A stretch of DNA of 64,000 nt. It comes from Shewanella sp. MR-4. GTDB taxonomy: Bacteria; Pseudomonadota; Gammaproteobacteria; Enterobacterales; Shewanellaceae. The notes below the pieces were generated by a model. The model did no database searches and was not told the origin of the DNA. It was given only the letters and a program-made list of their open reading frames with translations. Position numbers and translations under genes: made by a program. This document shows, in pieces, positions 55,066 to 63,907 of this stretch; position 1 is the stretch's first letter; each line of letters begins with the position of its first letter. The DNA lies in NCBI RefSeq assembly GCF_000014685.1, contig NC_008321.1, forward strand, positions 1 through 64,000, given 5' to 3'.

Positions 55066-56082
55066 ATGAAAAACTCTGCCGATATCACGGTGTTGGGGGC
55101 GGGTTCTTATGGCACCGCCCTTGCCATCTCTCTAGCCAGCAATGGTCATAAGACCTTGTTGTGGGGGCACGATCCTGCCCATATGCAAACGCTCGCTCAG
55201 GACAAATGCAACCAAGCTTTCTTGCCTGGTATTGCCTTCCCCGAGTGTTTACATATCGAAGCCGACTTAGCCAAAGCCTTAGCGGCCAGCAATAATGTGC
55301 TGGTTGTGGTACCTAGCCATGTGTTTGGCTCGGTACTGGCCCAAGCGAAACCTTTGTTACGCCAAGATGCTCGCATCGTATGGGCGACCAAAGGACTCGA
55401 GCCTGAAACCGGACGTTTGCTGCAAGATGTGGCCCGTGATGTGTTAGGCGAGCAATATCCGCTGGCGGTATTGTCAGGACCTACGTTTGCGAAGGAATTA
55501 GCCATGGGGTTACCTACGGCGATTTCGGTTGCGGGCACTTGTCCTAAATTTACCGCTGAGCTAGTGGAATTGCTGCACAGCCCTAAACGCTTACGTGTTT
55601 ACGCTAACGACGACTTTATCGGCCTGCAATTAGGCGGCGCGGTGAAGAATGTTATCGCGATTGGCGCGGGGATGTCCGACGGTATTGGCTTTGGTGCCAA
55701 CGCCAGAACGGCGTTAATTACCCGTGGTTTAGTCGAGTTAACCCGCTTAGGCGAAGCCTTAGGCGCCAGTACCGCCACCTTTATGGGCATGGCTGGATTA
55801 GGCGACCTAGTGTTGACTTGTACCGACAACCAATCCCGTAACCGCCGCTTTGGTTTAGCCTTAGGTAAAGGCTGCGATGTGGATACCGCCCAGGCCGAAA
55901 TCGGCCAAGTGGTTGAAGGTTATCGCAATACTAAAGAAGTGTTTACCCTAGCGAAGCGCATGGGCGTCGAAATGCCGATCACCGAGCAAATCTACCAAGT
56001 GTTATACCAAGGCAAAGCGCCCTTGGATGCCGCCAAAGAACTGCTCAGCAGAGAAAAGAAATCAGAAACGCCAGCGCAATAA
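55066..56082 (+). CDS. gpsA: Glycerol-3-phosphate dehydrogenase GpsA
   Basis: GpsA reduces dihydroxyacetone phosphate to sn-glycerol 3-phosphate for phospholipid synthesis. The 338-residue protein has the NAD(P) loop [46 protein letters not shown], the catalytic lysine block [18 protein letters not shown] and [23 protein letters not shown] (written in parts). It forms a tight pair with secB, as in E. coli. Confidence 0.98.
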
Positions 56083-56112
56083 AGCGCGAGTCGTGATGAT
56101 GCTGAATAAAAT

Positions 56113-56140
56113 AAAGGGTGCTAAAATAGCGCCCTTTTTT
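56113..56140 (+). terminator. Terminator after gpsA
   Basis: AAAGGGTGCTA/TAGCGCCCTTT forms an 11-bp stem with one G-T wobble and a 3-nt loop, followed by T6, about 30 bp past the stop. Confidence 0.9.
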
Positions 56141-56320
56141 ATGTCCGATCGCCATCGCCTTAATGTACTGGCAGCAGTCTGCATTGGCTGTATCCATTAA
56201 GGCTGGATGCTGAACGCGGAATATCTACCCCAATATCAAAGACCAATACTGTAACCCAGTCTTTGAACTATTTGGGATGATGGGCAATAGCCAAATTAAT
56301 TTATCGACTGGAGTATAAGT

Positions 56321-57505
56321 GTGAAACATCATGATGTAATTATTATCGGAGCCGGCGCCGCAGGATTAATGTGTGCTGCAACAGCGGGTTACCGAGGTCG
56401 TGATGTACTGGTACTCGATAATGCCAAGCAGGCTGGGCGTAAAATCCTTATCAGCGGTGGCGGCCGTTGTAACTTTACCAATCTGAAAGTCGAACCCGCC
56501 AACTTTATCTGTGGCAACCCGCACTTTGTCAAATCCGCATTGGCGCGTTATCCGTCGCAGCAGTTTATCGAACTGGTTGAGCGCCACGGCATTGAATACC
56601 ACGAGCGTGACCATGGCCAGCTGTTCTGTAATGACTCGGCCAAAGAGATAGTCACTATGCTGCTGACCGAATGTGAGTGGGCTGGCGTGAGCATTAAACT
56701 TCGCACCGATATTCTGGCGGTGAGCAAAACCGAGGCAGGCCGCTTTGAGCTAAACACCTCAAATGGCGAGTTAAGTTGCGACTCCTTAGTGATCGCCACC
56801 GGCGGTTTATCAATGCCAAAACTCGGCGCCACACCCTACGGCTATCAATTGGCCGAGCAGTTTGGGCTTAAGGTGTTGCCAACTCACGCGGGTCTGGTGC
56901 CTTTTACTTGGCACAGCGAAGATAAAATTCGCTTCGAACCGCTGTCGGGCATTGCCGTACCGAGCCGTATTACCGCCAAAGATGGCACCGCCTTTAGCGA
57001 AGCCTTACTCTTTACCCACAGAGGCTTATCTGGCCCCGCTATTTTGCAGATTTCCAACTACTGGAAAGCGGGCGAAACCATAGAAATCAATCTATTACCC
57101 AATATGGATGCCGCGCAGGCTTTAGAGCAACAACTGGCCGCACATCCTAAACAGAGTCTGCGTAATACCTTAAGCCAGTGGTTACCTAAGCGGCTGGTGG
57201 AAGTGTTATTCGATGAAGCTTTACTCAACAAAGCCTTAAATCAGCTGGTTCATGCAGAGCGCGCCAAGTTAGTCGACGATCTGCACCGCTGGACAGTCTT
57301 AATGAATGGCACGGAAGGTTATCGCACCGCCGAAGTGACACTCGGCGGCGTGGATACCCATGAACTCTCCTCCAAAACCATGGAAGCCATAAAAGTCCCC
57401 GGCCTATTTTTTATCGGCGAAGTGATGGATGTCAGCGGTTGGTTAGGCGGGTTTAACTTCCAATGGGCCTGGGCATCTGGTGTGGCCGCAGGAAGGGTTG
57501 TGTGA
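56321..57505 (+). CDS. HI0933-family flavoprotein (BaiN-like)
   Basis: This 394-residue FAD-dependent oxidoreductase has an N-terminal dinucleotide loop (VIIIGAGAAGLMCAATAGYRG), KILISGGGRCNFTN, SLVIATGGLSMPKLGATPYGY, LFTHRGLSGPAILQISNYW and a C-terminal VTLGGVDTHELSSKTMEA with GWLGGFNFQWAWASG. The reaction is unknown; several members are annotated as putative BaiN-like reductases. The start is GTG with TGGAGT upstream. It is monocistronic. It marks the last typical-composition gene before an AT-rich patch. Confidence 0.9.
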   Translation: MKHHDVIIIGAGAAGLMCAATAGYRGRDVLVLDNAKQAGRKILISGGGRCNFTNLKVEPANFICGNPHFVKSALARYPSQQFIELVERHGIEYHERDHGQLFCNDSAKEIVTMLLTECEWAGVSIKLRTDILAVSKTEAGRFELNTSNGELSCDSLVIATGGLSMPKLGATPYGYQLAEQFGLKVLPTHAGLVPFTWHSEDKIRFEPLSGIAVPSRITAKDGTAFSEALLFTHRGLSGPAILQISNYWKAGETIEINLLPNMDAAQALEQQLAAHPKQSLRNTLSQWLPKRLVEVLFDEALLNKALNQLVHAERAKLVDDLHRWTVLMNGTEGYRTAEVTLGGVDTHELSSKTMEAIKVPGLFFIGEVMDVSGWLGGFNFQWAWASGVAAGRVV

Positions 57506-57589
57506 CAAACGATAGCCTTATATAGATTATGCTTTAGTGCAGGATTATTGCAGTTGTTGATCAAAGCATTTGAAGTAGGTGTACATTTT

Positions 57590-57675
57590 GTGGTCTAATC
57601 GACCCTCGGATTTCAACAAAAATGAAAAGTATGAACTTAGTTGAGTTGAGTGGTCTAAACTGATATCCGTAGAAT
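57590..57675 (+). promoter_or_regulatory. Putative promoter with direct repeats before the 68-aa gene
   Basis: GTGGTCTAA occurs at 57590-57598 and again at 57650-57658, exactly 60 bp apart. TTGAGT (57646-57651) and TAGAAT (57670-57675), 18 bp apart, make a plausible sigma-70 promoter overlapped by the second repeat. The repeats may be an operator. Nothing else is clear in the 250-bp gap. Confidence 0.35.
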
Positions 57676-57755
57676 ATCTGTAAACGTTGAGATTTTGCTG
57701 TATAAATGACTAATGCTTTTCTTCATTTCACTATAGACCTAAAAGGGCTGTTAAA

Positions 57756-57962
57756 ATGACTAGAGAACAACGGAAGGTGACCCTCTGGACTAGCAACTAC
57801 TCTGATCGTTCAGGATTAGAAAAAGTTAATGTTGAATTACCTATTAGCAATGAGTTGAAAGGAAAGATTCAGGCGGCATTCTCAAGTTCTTCATCTGATG
57901 AGCGCATTAAAATGTATGCATCGGTAACTGATAATGCTTCTTTAGCTCGAGTATTCGGCTAA
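57756..57962 (+). CDS. Small orphan protein, 68 residues
   Basis: I do not recognise this protein. It begins MTREQRKVTLWTSNYSDRSG, is hydrophilic, has no signal peptide, membrane segment or cysteine, and contains a run of five serines (AFSSSSSDERIK) near the middle. An ATG with AAGGGC upstream, a candidate promoter and its own downstream terminator support a real gene. It lies in an AT-rich patch, 90 bp before and in the same reading frame as the C39-like peptidase gene, separated by one TAA. It may be a partner or substrate of that protein; this is inference. Confidence 0.6.
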   Translation: MTREQRKVTLWTSNYSDRSGLEKVNVELPISNELKGKIQAAFSSSSSDERIKMYASVTDNASLARVFG

Positions 57963-57986
57963 CATTTTCTGATAATAAGACATTTT

Positions 57987-58020
57987 AACCGCCCGATAGT
58001 AAAACTAGGAGGCGGTTTTT
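57987..58020 (+). terminator. Terminator/attenuator between the 68-aa gene and the peptidase gene
   Basis: AACCGCC (57987-57993) and GGCGGTT (58011-58017) pair, with inner TAG/CTA pairs, and are followed by T5 (58016-58020). It begins 25 bp past the small gene and lies 33 bp ahead of the TTG start of the larger gene, so it could attenuate the second gene. Confidence 0.75.
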
Positions 58021-58052
58021 GTTTATCCAATGTTGCTACGCGGTCGATTGAA

Positions 58053-59630
58053 TTGAATACAAATAAACCTTTAAGATTTTTTGATTTTTCTTCTGCAGAT
58101 AATCCGCTCGTTGAAATTCAGAGGAGATTGGGATCTCAACAGTCTCGTTATGTATCTAAGTACTTGAATTTTTTGGGTGCAAAAAAAGTATTAGTTGAGG
58201 ATAATTACTTCGACAGGGACTATCTTAATGAATTCTCCGCATTTTATAGTCTTAGTGCCAAAGGGTATCCAAATATTTGTCAACGCCTTCATTTTTTTTC
58301 TACTATGCGGCTCGATAGAGAGTTGTTTGTTAGTGCGGTTGGAGGGGACGAAAGTGCTATTGATGAGCTTCAAAATGGTTATTTAGGGTTTATAGTTGTT
58401 AGGCCTATTACTGATTCACCTTTTGGTAGAACGGTGTTGAAGTGGTATCCAGATCAAACACCGGGAACGCCAAGAGTTACACAACCATCTAGAGATTATG
58501 TATGCAATGTTGCTGGACTAGAGTTTTGTGTTCATGGATTGGCATGGCAGCAGCAAGATTCTGGCGTCGCTGCATGCGCTACAATTGGTATTTGGAGCAT
58601 GCTTCACTCCTCAGCATTTAATGAATGTAATGCCATCCCAACAACATCAATGATAACTGAGGCTGCACATTCTTCTGCACTTGTAGGGCGTCCACCTTAT
58701 CCATCGCATTTCCTTAGAATTGATCAAATACAACATGCGATTATTCAACTTGGTTTTTCACCAGCCATAACTAATGGTGAATTAGTTGGCCAATTCTTTA
58801 CTACTGCTCGGTTTGCAAATACTTGCGCAGCATATCTTCGATCTGGCTATCCTCTCCTAATTGGGGGCGTCCATGGTGATGGTGTACCAGTTGGTCATGC
58901 TGTTTGTGCTGTAGGATTTAGGGAGCCAGCTCCTCAACAAGGAGGTGGTATTGCTGAGGTATCTTTACAAGATGATAATATTTCATACCTCTATATTCAC
59001 GATGATAATATTGGACCAAATGTTAGATTTAAATTAATCACACAAAAAGTCCATGAAGGAACTCCTGAAGAGTTTGAACGCTGTGTTATGAAAATGGAGA
59101 CTCCTGCTTACCTAAATGTTGGTGCGGCTGAAAACCTTGATAATACAACAATTATACCTCAATCCATTATTGCTGCTGTTCATCCTGATCTTAAAATAAC
59201 TTCAGATAGTTTTTTTCGACATGGTATATCTCTAACTGGAAGTTTACATGCCGCATTAAAGGAATATACGGAAGGAATGAATATTGAACCAACATCACTT
59301 GTTTTTAGCACTCGTTTTGTGATGTTGAAAGATTACTTATCAATTGAACTAAAGAGACAGTTAGGGAGCGAGCCTGATTTATTATCTAACACTAGAATTC
59401 AGCTCCAAGAAAATGTACCGCCAATGAGTCTACATTTAGCATTACTTAGAATTGCGATGCCAGATGCATCTGTATTAATTGATGTTTTGTTTGATACAAC
59501 AGATACGGACAAAAACAGATCTGTTTTTTGTCATGTTGTATATGACCTAACATTTGCGAATTTTCTAGACGTACTACAGACTAATGTAAGAGAACGATTT
59601 TTAGGGGTGTTTGTGAAAGCATATAAATAA
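58053..59630 (+). CDS. Putative papain/C39-like cysteine peptidase, 525 residues
   Basis: No family is recognised by name. A papain-like fold is suggested by the order Gln166-168 / Cys175 in AWQQQDSGVAACATIGIWS, His282 in VGHAVCAVGF and Asp317/318 in LYIHDDNIGP. An N-terminal region (1-150) includes YLGFIVVRPITDSPFGRTVL, and a C-terminal region (about 350-525) has no visible motif. There is no signal peptide or membrane segment, so it is probably cytoplasmic. The start is a TTG with a poor ribosome site. The gene is AT-rich (60 bases at 59281-59340 contain 18 G/C), unlike its neighbours, suggesting transfer. Confidence 0.7.
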   Translation: MNTNKPLRFFDFSSADNPLVEIQRRLGSQQSRYVSKYLNFLGAKKVLVEDNYFDRDYLNEFSAFYSLSAKGYPNICQRLHFFSTMRLDRELFVSAVGGDESAIDELQNGYLGFIVVRPITDSPFGRTVLKWYPDQTPGTPRVTQPSRDYVCNVAGLEFCVHGLAWQQQDSGVAACATIGIWSMLHSSAFNECNAIPTTSMITEAAHSSALVGRPPYPSHFLRIDQIQHAIIQLGFSPAITNGELVGQFFTTARFANTCAAYLRSGYPLLIGGVHGDGVPVGHAVCAVGFREPAPQQGGGIAEVSLQDDNISYLYIHDDNIGPNVRFKLITQKVHEGTPEEFERCVMKMETPAYLNVGAAENLDNTTIIPQSIIAAVHPDLKITSDSFFRHGISLTGSLHAALKEYTEGMNIEPTSLVFSTRFVMLKDYLSIELKRQLGSEPDLLSNTRIQLQENVPPMSLHLALLRIAMPDASVLIDVLFDTTDTDKNRSVFCHVVYDLTFANFLDVLQTNVRERFLGVFVKAYK

Positions 59631-59798
59631 TTACAATCCCTTAATTTTATAGCGTCTGTAGGTAAGAGAGTTTGGTTCGTTGTATATAATAATTCTGGAG
59701 ACTACAATCTATATTTTATAGTTAAATAAGTTATATTGATTATTATTTTTATAAAATAACTAAGTAAAGACTTACATTAGGAATGAGGTCTAAATTTA

Positions 59799-59814
59799 AA
59801 AGGTATCAACCTTT
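59799..59814. terminator. Weak terminator-like hairpin between the peptidase gene and ktrB
   Basis: AAAGGT-ATCA-ACCTTT has a 6-bp stem and 4-nt loop and lies between convergent genes. U-tracts are only partial on both sides. The remainder of 59631-59837 is very AT-rich with no supported ORF. Confidence 0.4.
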
Positions 59815-59837
59815 CTATTGTTCTTAAATAACGTGAT

Positions 59838-61199
59838 TTACCCAATTGCCAATTTGGTTTCTGCATAGCGCAGCTTTTTTACCCTTGGGTTGGCAAGGAA
59901 GTAGGCCAACATCAGTGGGCCGAGGCGACCCATGAACATCATAAAGATGATGATGGCTTGGCCTAGGCTAGTTAAGTTACCTGTCAAACCGCGGGATAAA
60001 CCGACTGTGCCCAGTGCGGATATGGCCTCGAAGACGATATCGACTAACGGCGCTTTCTCGCTTAATACCAATATGAAGATGGCCAGCCAAGATACGACCA
60101 AAGAGATGATGGTTAGCGCTAAGGCTTTGCTGACGGTATCTTTGGGGATTTCCCGCTTAAACACATACACTGCTTCATCGCGGCGTAAATAGCCGTAGGT
60201 GGCGAGAATAAGCACCATAAAGGTCACGACTTTAATGCCGCTGGCGGTGCTGAGGGAGCCGCCGCCGATAAACATCAGCACTAAAATCAATAGGGTGGAA
60301 CCATCCTCGAGTTGGTCTATGGGCAAGGTGTTAAAGCCTGCGGTGCGCGGGGTCACGGCTTGAAACCAAGAGGCCAACCATTTGCCGAGCTCGCTTAAGG
60401 GCGCGAGGGTGTTGGGGTTGTTGTATTCAATCAGGTAAATGGCTATCACGGCCACGGCATTGATCAGTATGGTGCCAGTAATCATCATGCGGCTGTAGAC
60501 GGTGAGTTTCGACCAACGTTTATTGCGCTTAAGGTCAATCCACACCGAAAACCCAAGGCCGCCCACAATAAATAAACCTGTGATGGTGAGGTTAACGACT
60601 GGGTCGGCCACATAGGGGATTAAGCTATCTGGGCTTAGGGCAAAACCCGCGTTATTAAAGGCGCTAATAGTATAAAAGAAGCCATGAAATAAGCTAGTTT
60701 GCCAACCCAATTCGCCGCTCCAGTAGACAGATAAAATCAGCATACCCACGGCTTCAACCAATAGCGAAAACACCAGTACGGCCTTAGCAGTCGAGACTAA
60801 GGTAGAGGTATCGGTTTGATTAAACGCTTCTTTCGCCACTGTTTGCTGCAAGAAACCTATCTTACCGCCCAGCGCTATTAGCGTGACTATGGCAAAGGTC
60901 ATCAAGCCTAGGCCGCCGCATTGAATTAACAGCGCGATAATCACTTGGCCAAAGGGCGTGAACATACTGCCAGTATCGACGACCACAAGCCCTGTGACCG
61001 TCACCGCCGAGGTCACGGTAAAGAGGCTTTGCAGCCAAGTAATAGGCGACTCGGTGGCGATAGGCAGTTTAAGCAAGCAAGTGCCAAGTAAGATCAGCAG
61101 AGCAAAACTGACACTTAAGATAAAGGGCGGCGCGCCAAAGAGTTTTTTACCGCTTTTAGGTGTGTGCTCTAGGGTGAGCGAAGGATGCCATTGAACCAC
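59838..61199 (-). CDS. ktrB: Ktr-type potassium transporter membrane subunit KtrB
   Basis: This 453-residue K+ (possibly Na+-coupled) uptake channel of the TrkH/KtrB superfamily has eight or more hydrophobic segments. The four filter loops are TSAVTVTGLVVV, ISAFNNAGFALS, QAVTPRTAGFNT and EAISALGTVGLS, each with a conserved glycine. The start is GTG, one base after the ktrA stop, so translation is coupled. It is distinct from the two TrkH proteins elsewhere in the window. It is last in the kinase-regulator-ktrA-ktrB run. Confidence 0.94.
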   Translation of the reverse strand: MVQWHPSLTLEHTPKSGKKLFGAPPFILSVSFALLILLGTCLLKLPIATESPITWLQSLFTVTSAVTVTGLVVVDTGSMFTPFGQVIIALLIQCGGLGLMTFAIVTLIALGGKIGFLQQTVAKEAFNQTDTSTLVSTAKAVLVFSLLVEAVGMLILSVYWSGELGWQTSLFHGFFYTISAFNNAGFALSPDSLIPYVADPVVNLTITGLFIVGGLGFSVWIDLKRNKRWSKLTVYSRMMITGTILINAVAVIAIYLIEYNNPNTLAPLSELGKWLASWFQAVTPRTAGFNTLPIDQLEDGSTLLILVLMFIGGGSLSTASGIKVVTFMVLILATYGYLRRDEAVYVFKREIPKDTVSKALALTIISLVVSWLAIFILVLSEKAPLVDIVFEAISALGTVGLSRGLTGNLTSLGQAIIIFMMFMGRLGPLMLAYFLANPRVKKLRYAETKLAIG

Positions 61200-61200
61200 G

Positions 61201-61899
61201 TTACACCAACCTTGGTGCGAGCTGTTTTAACTCGGCACGGCTACCGCAGAGGAATAGGGTATCCTCTGTGTGCAGGCTAAAGTCGCTATCAATCTTGCTA
61301 AATACGTTGTGCTCACGTTTAACCATCAGCGCCGCTATCTTGCCCTTAGGATTGCGTGGGACATTGGTTTGCTCATCGGTGCTGTGCTCCTGCAAGCTCC
61401 CGAGCAGTTGGCCAACAGTGGTGTGATGCAACTGGGCTTTAATATGGATTTCAACAATATAAAGCCCATCGCCGATGGCGAGAAAGTTATTCACCATAGG
61501 ATAGTTAAGCGACTGGGCGACGCGGATCCCCATTTCCTCCTCGGGATGAATAATGCGGGCAACGCCGAGTTTCGACACTATGGTATGGTGCGCCATGGTG
61601 CTGGCCTTGACCCAAATCGTCTGCACGCCGAGGTTTTTCAGTGCCAGCGTGCACAGCAGGCTAGACTGCATATCCTCACCGATAGCGACCAGCACTGCCT
61701 CGCAGTTGGTCAGATCGAGTTCGCGCAGCGACGCCTCATCGGCGCAGTCGCAAATCACCGCTTCGGTAAGACTTTCTACATATTTTTCAACGATTTTTGG
61801 GTCGCTATCGACACCGGTAACCGTGTGGCCTAAGTGGATGAGTTCGAGGCTCGCGGCAACGCCGAAGCGGCCTAATCCGATGACAGTAAAATGTGCCAT
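61201..61899 (-). CDS. ktrA: Ktr potassium uptake regulatory subunit KtrA
   Basis: This 232-residue single-RCK protein, in contrast to the double RCK of TrkA, has a Rossmann domain (FTVIGLGRFGVAASLELIHLGHTVTGVDSD) and a C-terminal RCK_C domain from about 140. It forms a ring that gates KtrB in response to nucleotides. ATG with AAAGGATATGAA upstream. It lies 44 bp after the response-regulator gene and abuts ktrB, which supports one transcript. Confidence 0.94.
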   Translation of the reverse strand: MAHFTVIGLGRFGVAASLELIHLGHTVTGVDSDPKIVEKYVESLTEAVICDCADEASLRELDLTNCEAVLVAIGEDMQSSLLCTLALKNLGVQTIWVKASTMAHHTIVSKLGVARIIHPEEEMGIRVAQSLNYPMVNNFLAIGDGLYIVEIHIKAQLHHTTVGQLLGSLQEHSTDEQTNVPRNPKGKIAALMVKREHNVFSKIDSDFSLHTEDTLFLCGSRAELKQLAPRLV

Positions 61900-61943
61900 T
61901 TCATATCCTTTTGTGGTTGAGCTAAAGAGTGAGGCGAGTTGGC

Positions 61944-62633
61944 CTAGGGCGGGCCGAGGTCGGTGAGTCGATACCCTAAGCCGGGCTCGGTTTTGATCAG
62001 TTGTTGTTCGTCGCTGTCGTTAAGCTTTTTACGCAGTTGGCGGACTAAAATCCGCAGATAGTGGCTATCTTCCTGGTGAGTCTCGCCCCAAATATTGCGC
62101 AGCAGTTCGCTCTGTTTCAGTAATTGCCCTGGGTGGGACATGAGTTGGGCGAGCAGGGCAAATTCCTTCTTGGTAAGCGCCACTTCCTGTTGATTCAGCC
62201 AGCATTGATGGCTGCTCTTTTGTAGGGTGAGCGGGCCAAATTGCAGCATATCGATGGTGCTTGAGGTATCCACAAGATCACGGACTAATACCTTGATACG
62301 CACGATTAATTCCCTGATGCCAAAGGGCTTACTCAGATAATCGTTAGCACCAGCCTCGAGCAGACGGATTTTTTCTTCCTCCTGATCGCGAGCGGTGAGC
62401 ACCAGCACTGGGGTCTTATCCTGCTGGCGCAGCCCATGGAGCAACTCGATACCATCGCCATCGGGCAGGCCGAGGTCGAGCACAATAAGGTGCGGCTGGT
62501 GGCTTTGGTATTGTTTAAGCGCCGTGGCTATGCTGGTGGCGCTTAAGTATTCAAAGCCTTCCGCTTCGAGTGAGATCCGCATAAAGGTATGGATTTGCGG
62601 CTCATCATCCACCACTAAGATCTTATAAGCCAT
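61944..62633 (-). CDS. OmpR-family response regulator (KdpE-like)
   Basis: This 229-residue regulator has a receiver domain with the acidic pocket DDEPQ, phospho-acceptor Asp in IVLDLGLPDGDG, and Lys in YLSKPF, and a winged-helix output domain (about 130-225, LTKKEFALLAQLMSHPGQLL, RILVRQLRKKL). The sequence is closest in style to KdpE. Its ATG immediately follows the TAA of the kinase gene, so the pair is coupled. Genes for KtrAB, not KdpFABC, are downstream. Confidence 0.93.
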   Translation of the reverse strand: MAYKILVVDDEPQIHTFMRISLEAEGFEYLSATSIATALKQYQSHQPHLIVLDLGLPDGDGIELLHGLRQQDKTPVLVLTARDQEEEKIRLLEAGANDYLSKPFGIRELIVRIKVLVRDLVDTSSTIDMLQFGPLTLQKSSHQCWLNQQEVALTKKEFALLAQLMSHPGQLLKQSELLRNIWGETHQEDSHYLRILVRQLRKKLNDSDEQQLIKTEPGLGYRLTDLGPP

Positions 62634-63680
62634 TTATGCCGCCTCCGTGGTTATGGGTAAGGCGATGCGGATCAGGCTGCCTTGGGCAACGCTTTCGGCG
62701 CCGATGCTGCCCCTGTGGGCGGTAATAATGCCTTTGGCGACCGCAAGGCCTAATCCCGCACCGCCATCGGTCGAGGGATGTTGACGATAGAACAGTTCGA
62801 AAATGGCCTCGGCGTCGGCTGGCGCTATGCCCTGTCCTAAGTCTTGAATATCGATGCGCAGCAGTTGTTGGTGGCGGTACAGATTTACCGTAACAGGCAG
62901 TTCTGCGGGCGAGTAGCGCAGGGCATTGTCGAGCACATTGAAAATCGCCTGTTCAATCAAAGAGCTACAAATCATTAATGGCGGAAGTTCTGGCTCACTA
63001 TGAATTTGGATCCTAGGTTGCGCGGTTTGAAAGCGGGCAATAGTGCGTTGTAACACTTCGCGTAGATTGGCTTCGTCTAGGCTAAATTTGAGCGCACCGT
63101 GTTGTAACTTGGTCGCCTGCAAGAGGTTTTCGATATATTGGTGCAGGCGATGACTCTCGGCGGCGGCCGAGTCAATAAGCTCCTCGTTTTGCTCAGGACT
63201 GAGTTTAGCTTGGTATTCCTTCAGCGTGGTTAAGGTGCCGATAATGGTCGCAAGCGGCGTGCGTAAATCGTGGGAGACCGAGAGTAAAATACTGTTTCTG
63301 AGCTGTGCCTGTTCGAGTGCCTGCTGCTGGCGGCGGTAATGTTCGGCTAACTTGCTGCTAGTGAGGGCGACCAGCAAAAACACGCTTAGATTGACTATGT
63401 CTTCGACGTTGAACATCTGCAACGAATAGCGCGGCGTGGTGAATAAAAAATTGAAACTGACGGCGCCAAACACGGCCACAAAATAGGCGTAGTTGGCGCT
63501 GCATTGCAGGGCCACGGCGACCACGGCTAATTGCAGGATAAGCAGTACGGCAATGGCCGAGCCTGAAAAGTGATCAATCAAATAGCTAGTGAGCAGAGCA
63601 ATCACTAACAGCATGGCGGTAAATAACGCGGGATGCGTGCGCAAGTATTGGTTGATGGAGGCTGTGTTTGCAAAAGTCAT
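62634..63680 (-). CDS. Sensor histidine kinase, KdpD C-terminal type
   Basis: This 348-residue kinase has about four membrane segments near the N-terminus (DUF4118-like, residues 15-110, with SFNFLFTTPRYSL), a HisKA domain with SVSHDLRTPLATIIGTL, and a catalytic ATPase domain (NVLDNALRYSP, DLGQGIAP, GAGLGLAVAKGI). It corresponds to the C-terminal half of KdpD; the large N-terminal KdpD/USP cytosolic part is missing, so sensing must differ. It starts the run kinase-regulator-ktrA-ktrB. Confidence 0.92.
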   Translation of the reverse strand: MTFANTASINQYLRTHPALFTAMLLVIALLTSYLIDHFSGSAIAVLLILQLAVVAVALQCSANYAYFVAVFGAVSFNFLFTTPRYSLQMFNVEDIVNLSVFLLVALTSSKLAEHYRRQQQALEQAQLRNSILLSVSHDLRTPLATIIGTLTTLKEYQAKLSPEQNEELIDSAAAESHRLHQYIENLLQATKLQHGALKFSLDEANLREVLQRTIARFQTAQPRIQIHSEPELPPLMICSSLIEQAIFNVLDNALRYSPAELPVTVNLYRHQQLLRIDIQDLGQGIAPADAEAIFELFYRQHPSTDGGAGLGLAVAKGIITAHRGSIGAESVAQGSLIRIALPITTEAA

Positions 63681-63907
63681 AACGGCTAAGGCGTTGCTGA
63701 AGTTAAGGCTACTCTAGCAAAGGCCTATGGTGATAGCGCGTAAAAAATCCGTAAAATTTTCTGTGGCTTGGCGTGTGGTCATTGTCTGACATTTACATCA
63801 GGCTGGCGGTTCTGCTCGCCGTCTTACATTAGAAAAGGGCTATAAATACCGCCATTACGCGAGGCAATCTTGCTTGATTACCTCGCGCTAAGCATGAAAG
63901 GCTTGGG
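63681..63907. other. Kinase upstream region
   Basis: No gene is seen. A GC-rich inverted repeat CGCGAGG (63858-63864)/CCTCGCG (63881-63887), extended by AATC/GATT, lies about 20 bp beyond the end of the next gene. It has no U-tract and may be a terminator for that gene or a regulatory site for the kinase operon. Confidence 0.35.

Noticed and set aside
57646..57706. TATAAA at 57701 as -10 for the 68-residue gene
   Set aside because: No -35 lies at a suitable distance; the TTGAGT/TAGAAT pair is better spaced.
57506..59837. Prophage or integrative element ends around the AT-rich patch
   Set aside because: I found no integrase, tRNA target or flanking direct repeat; the composition shift is the only sign of transfer.
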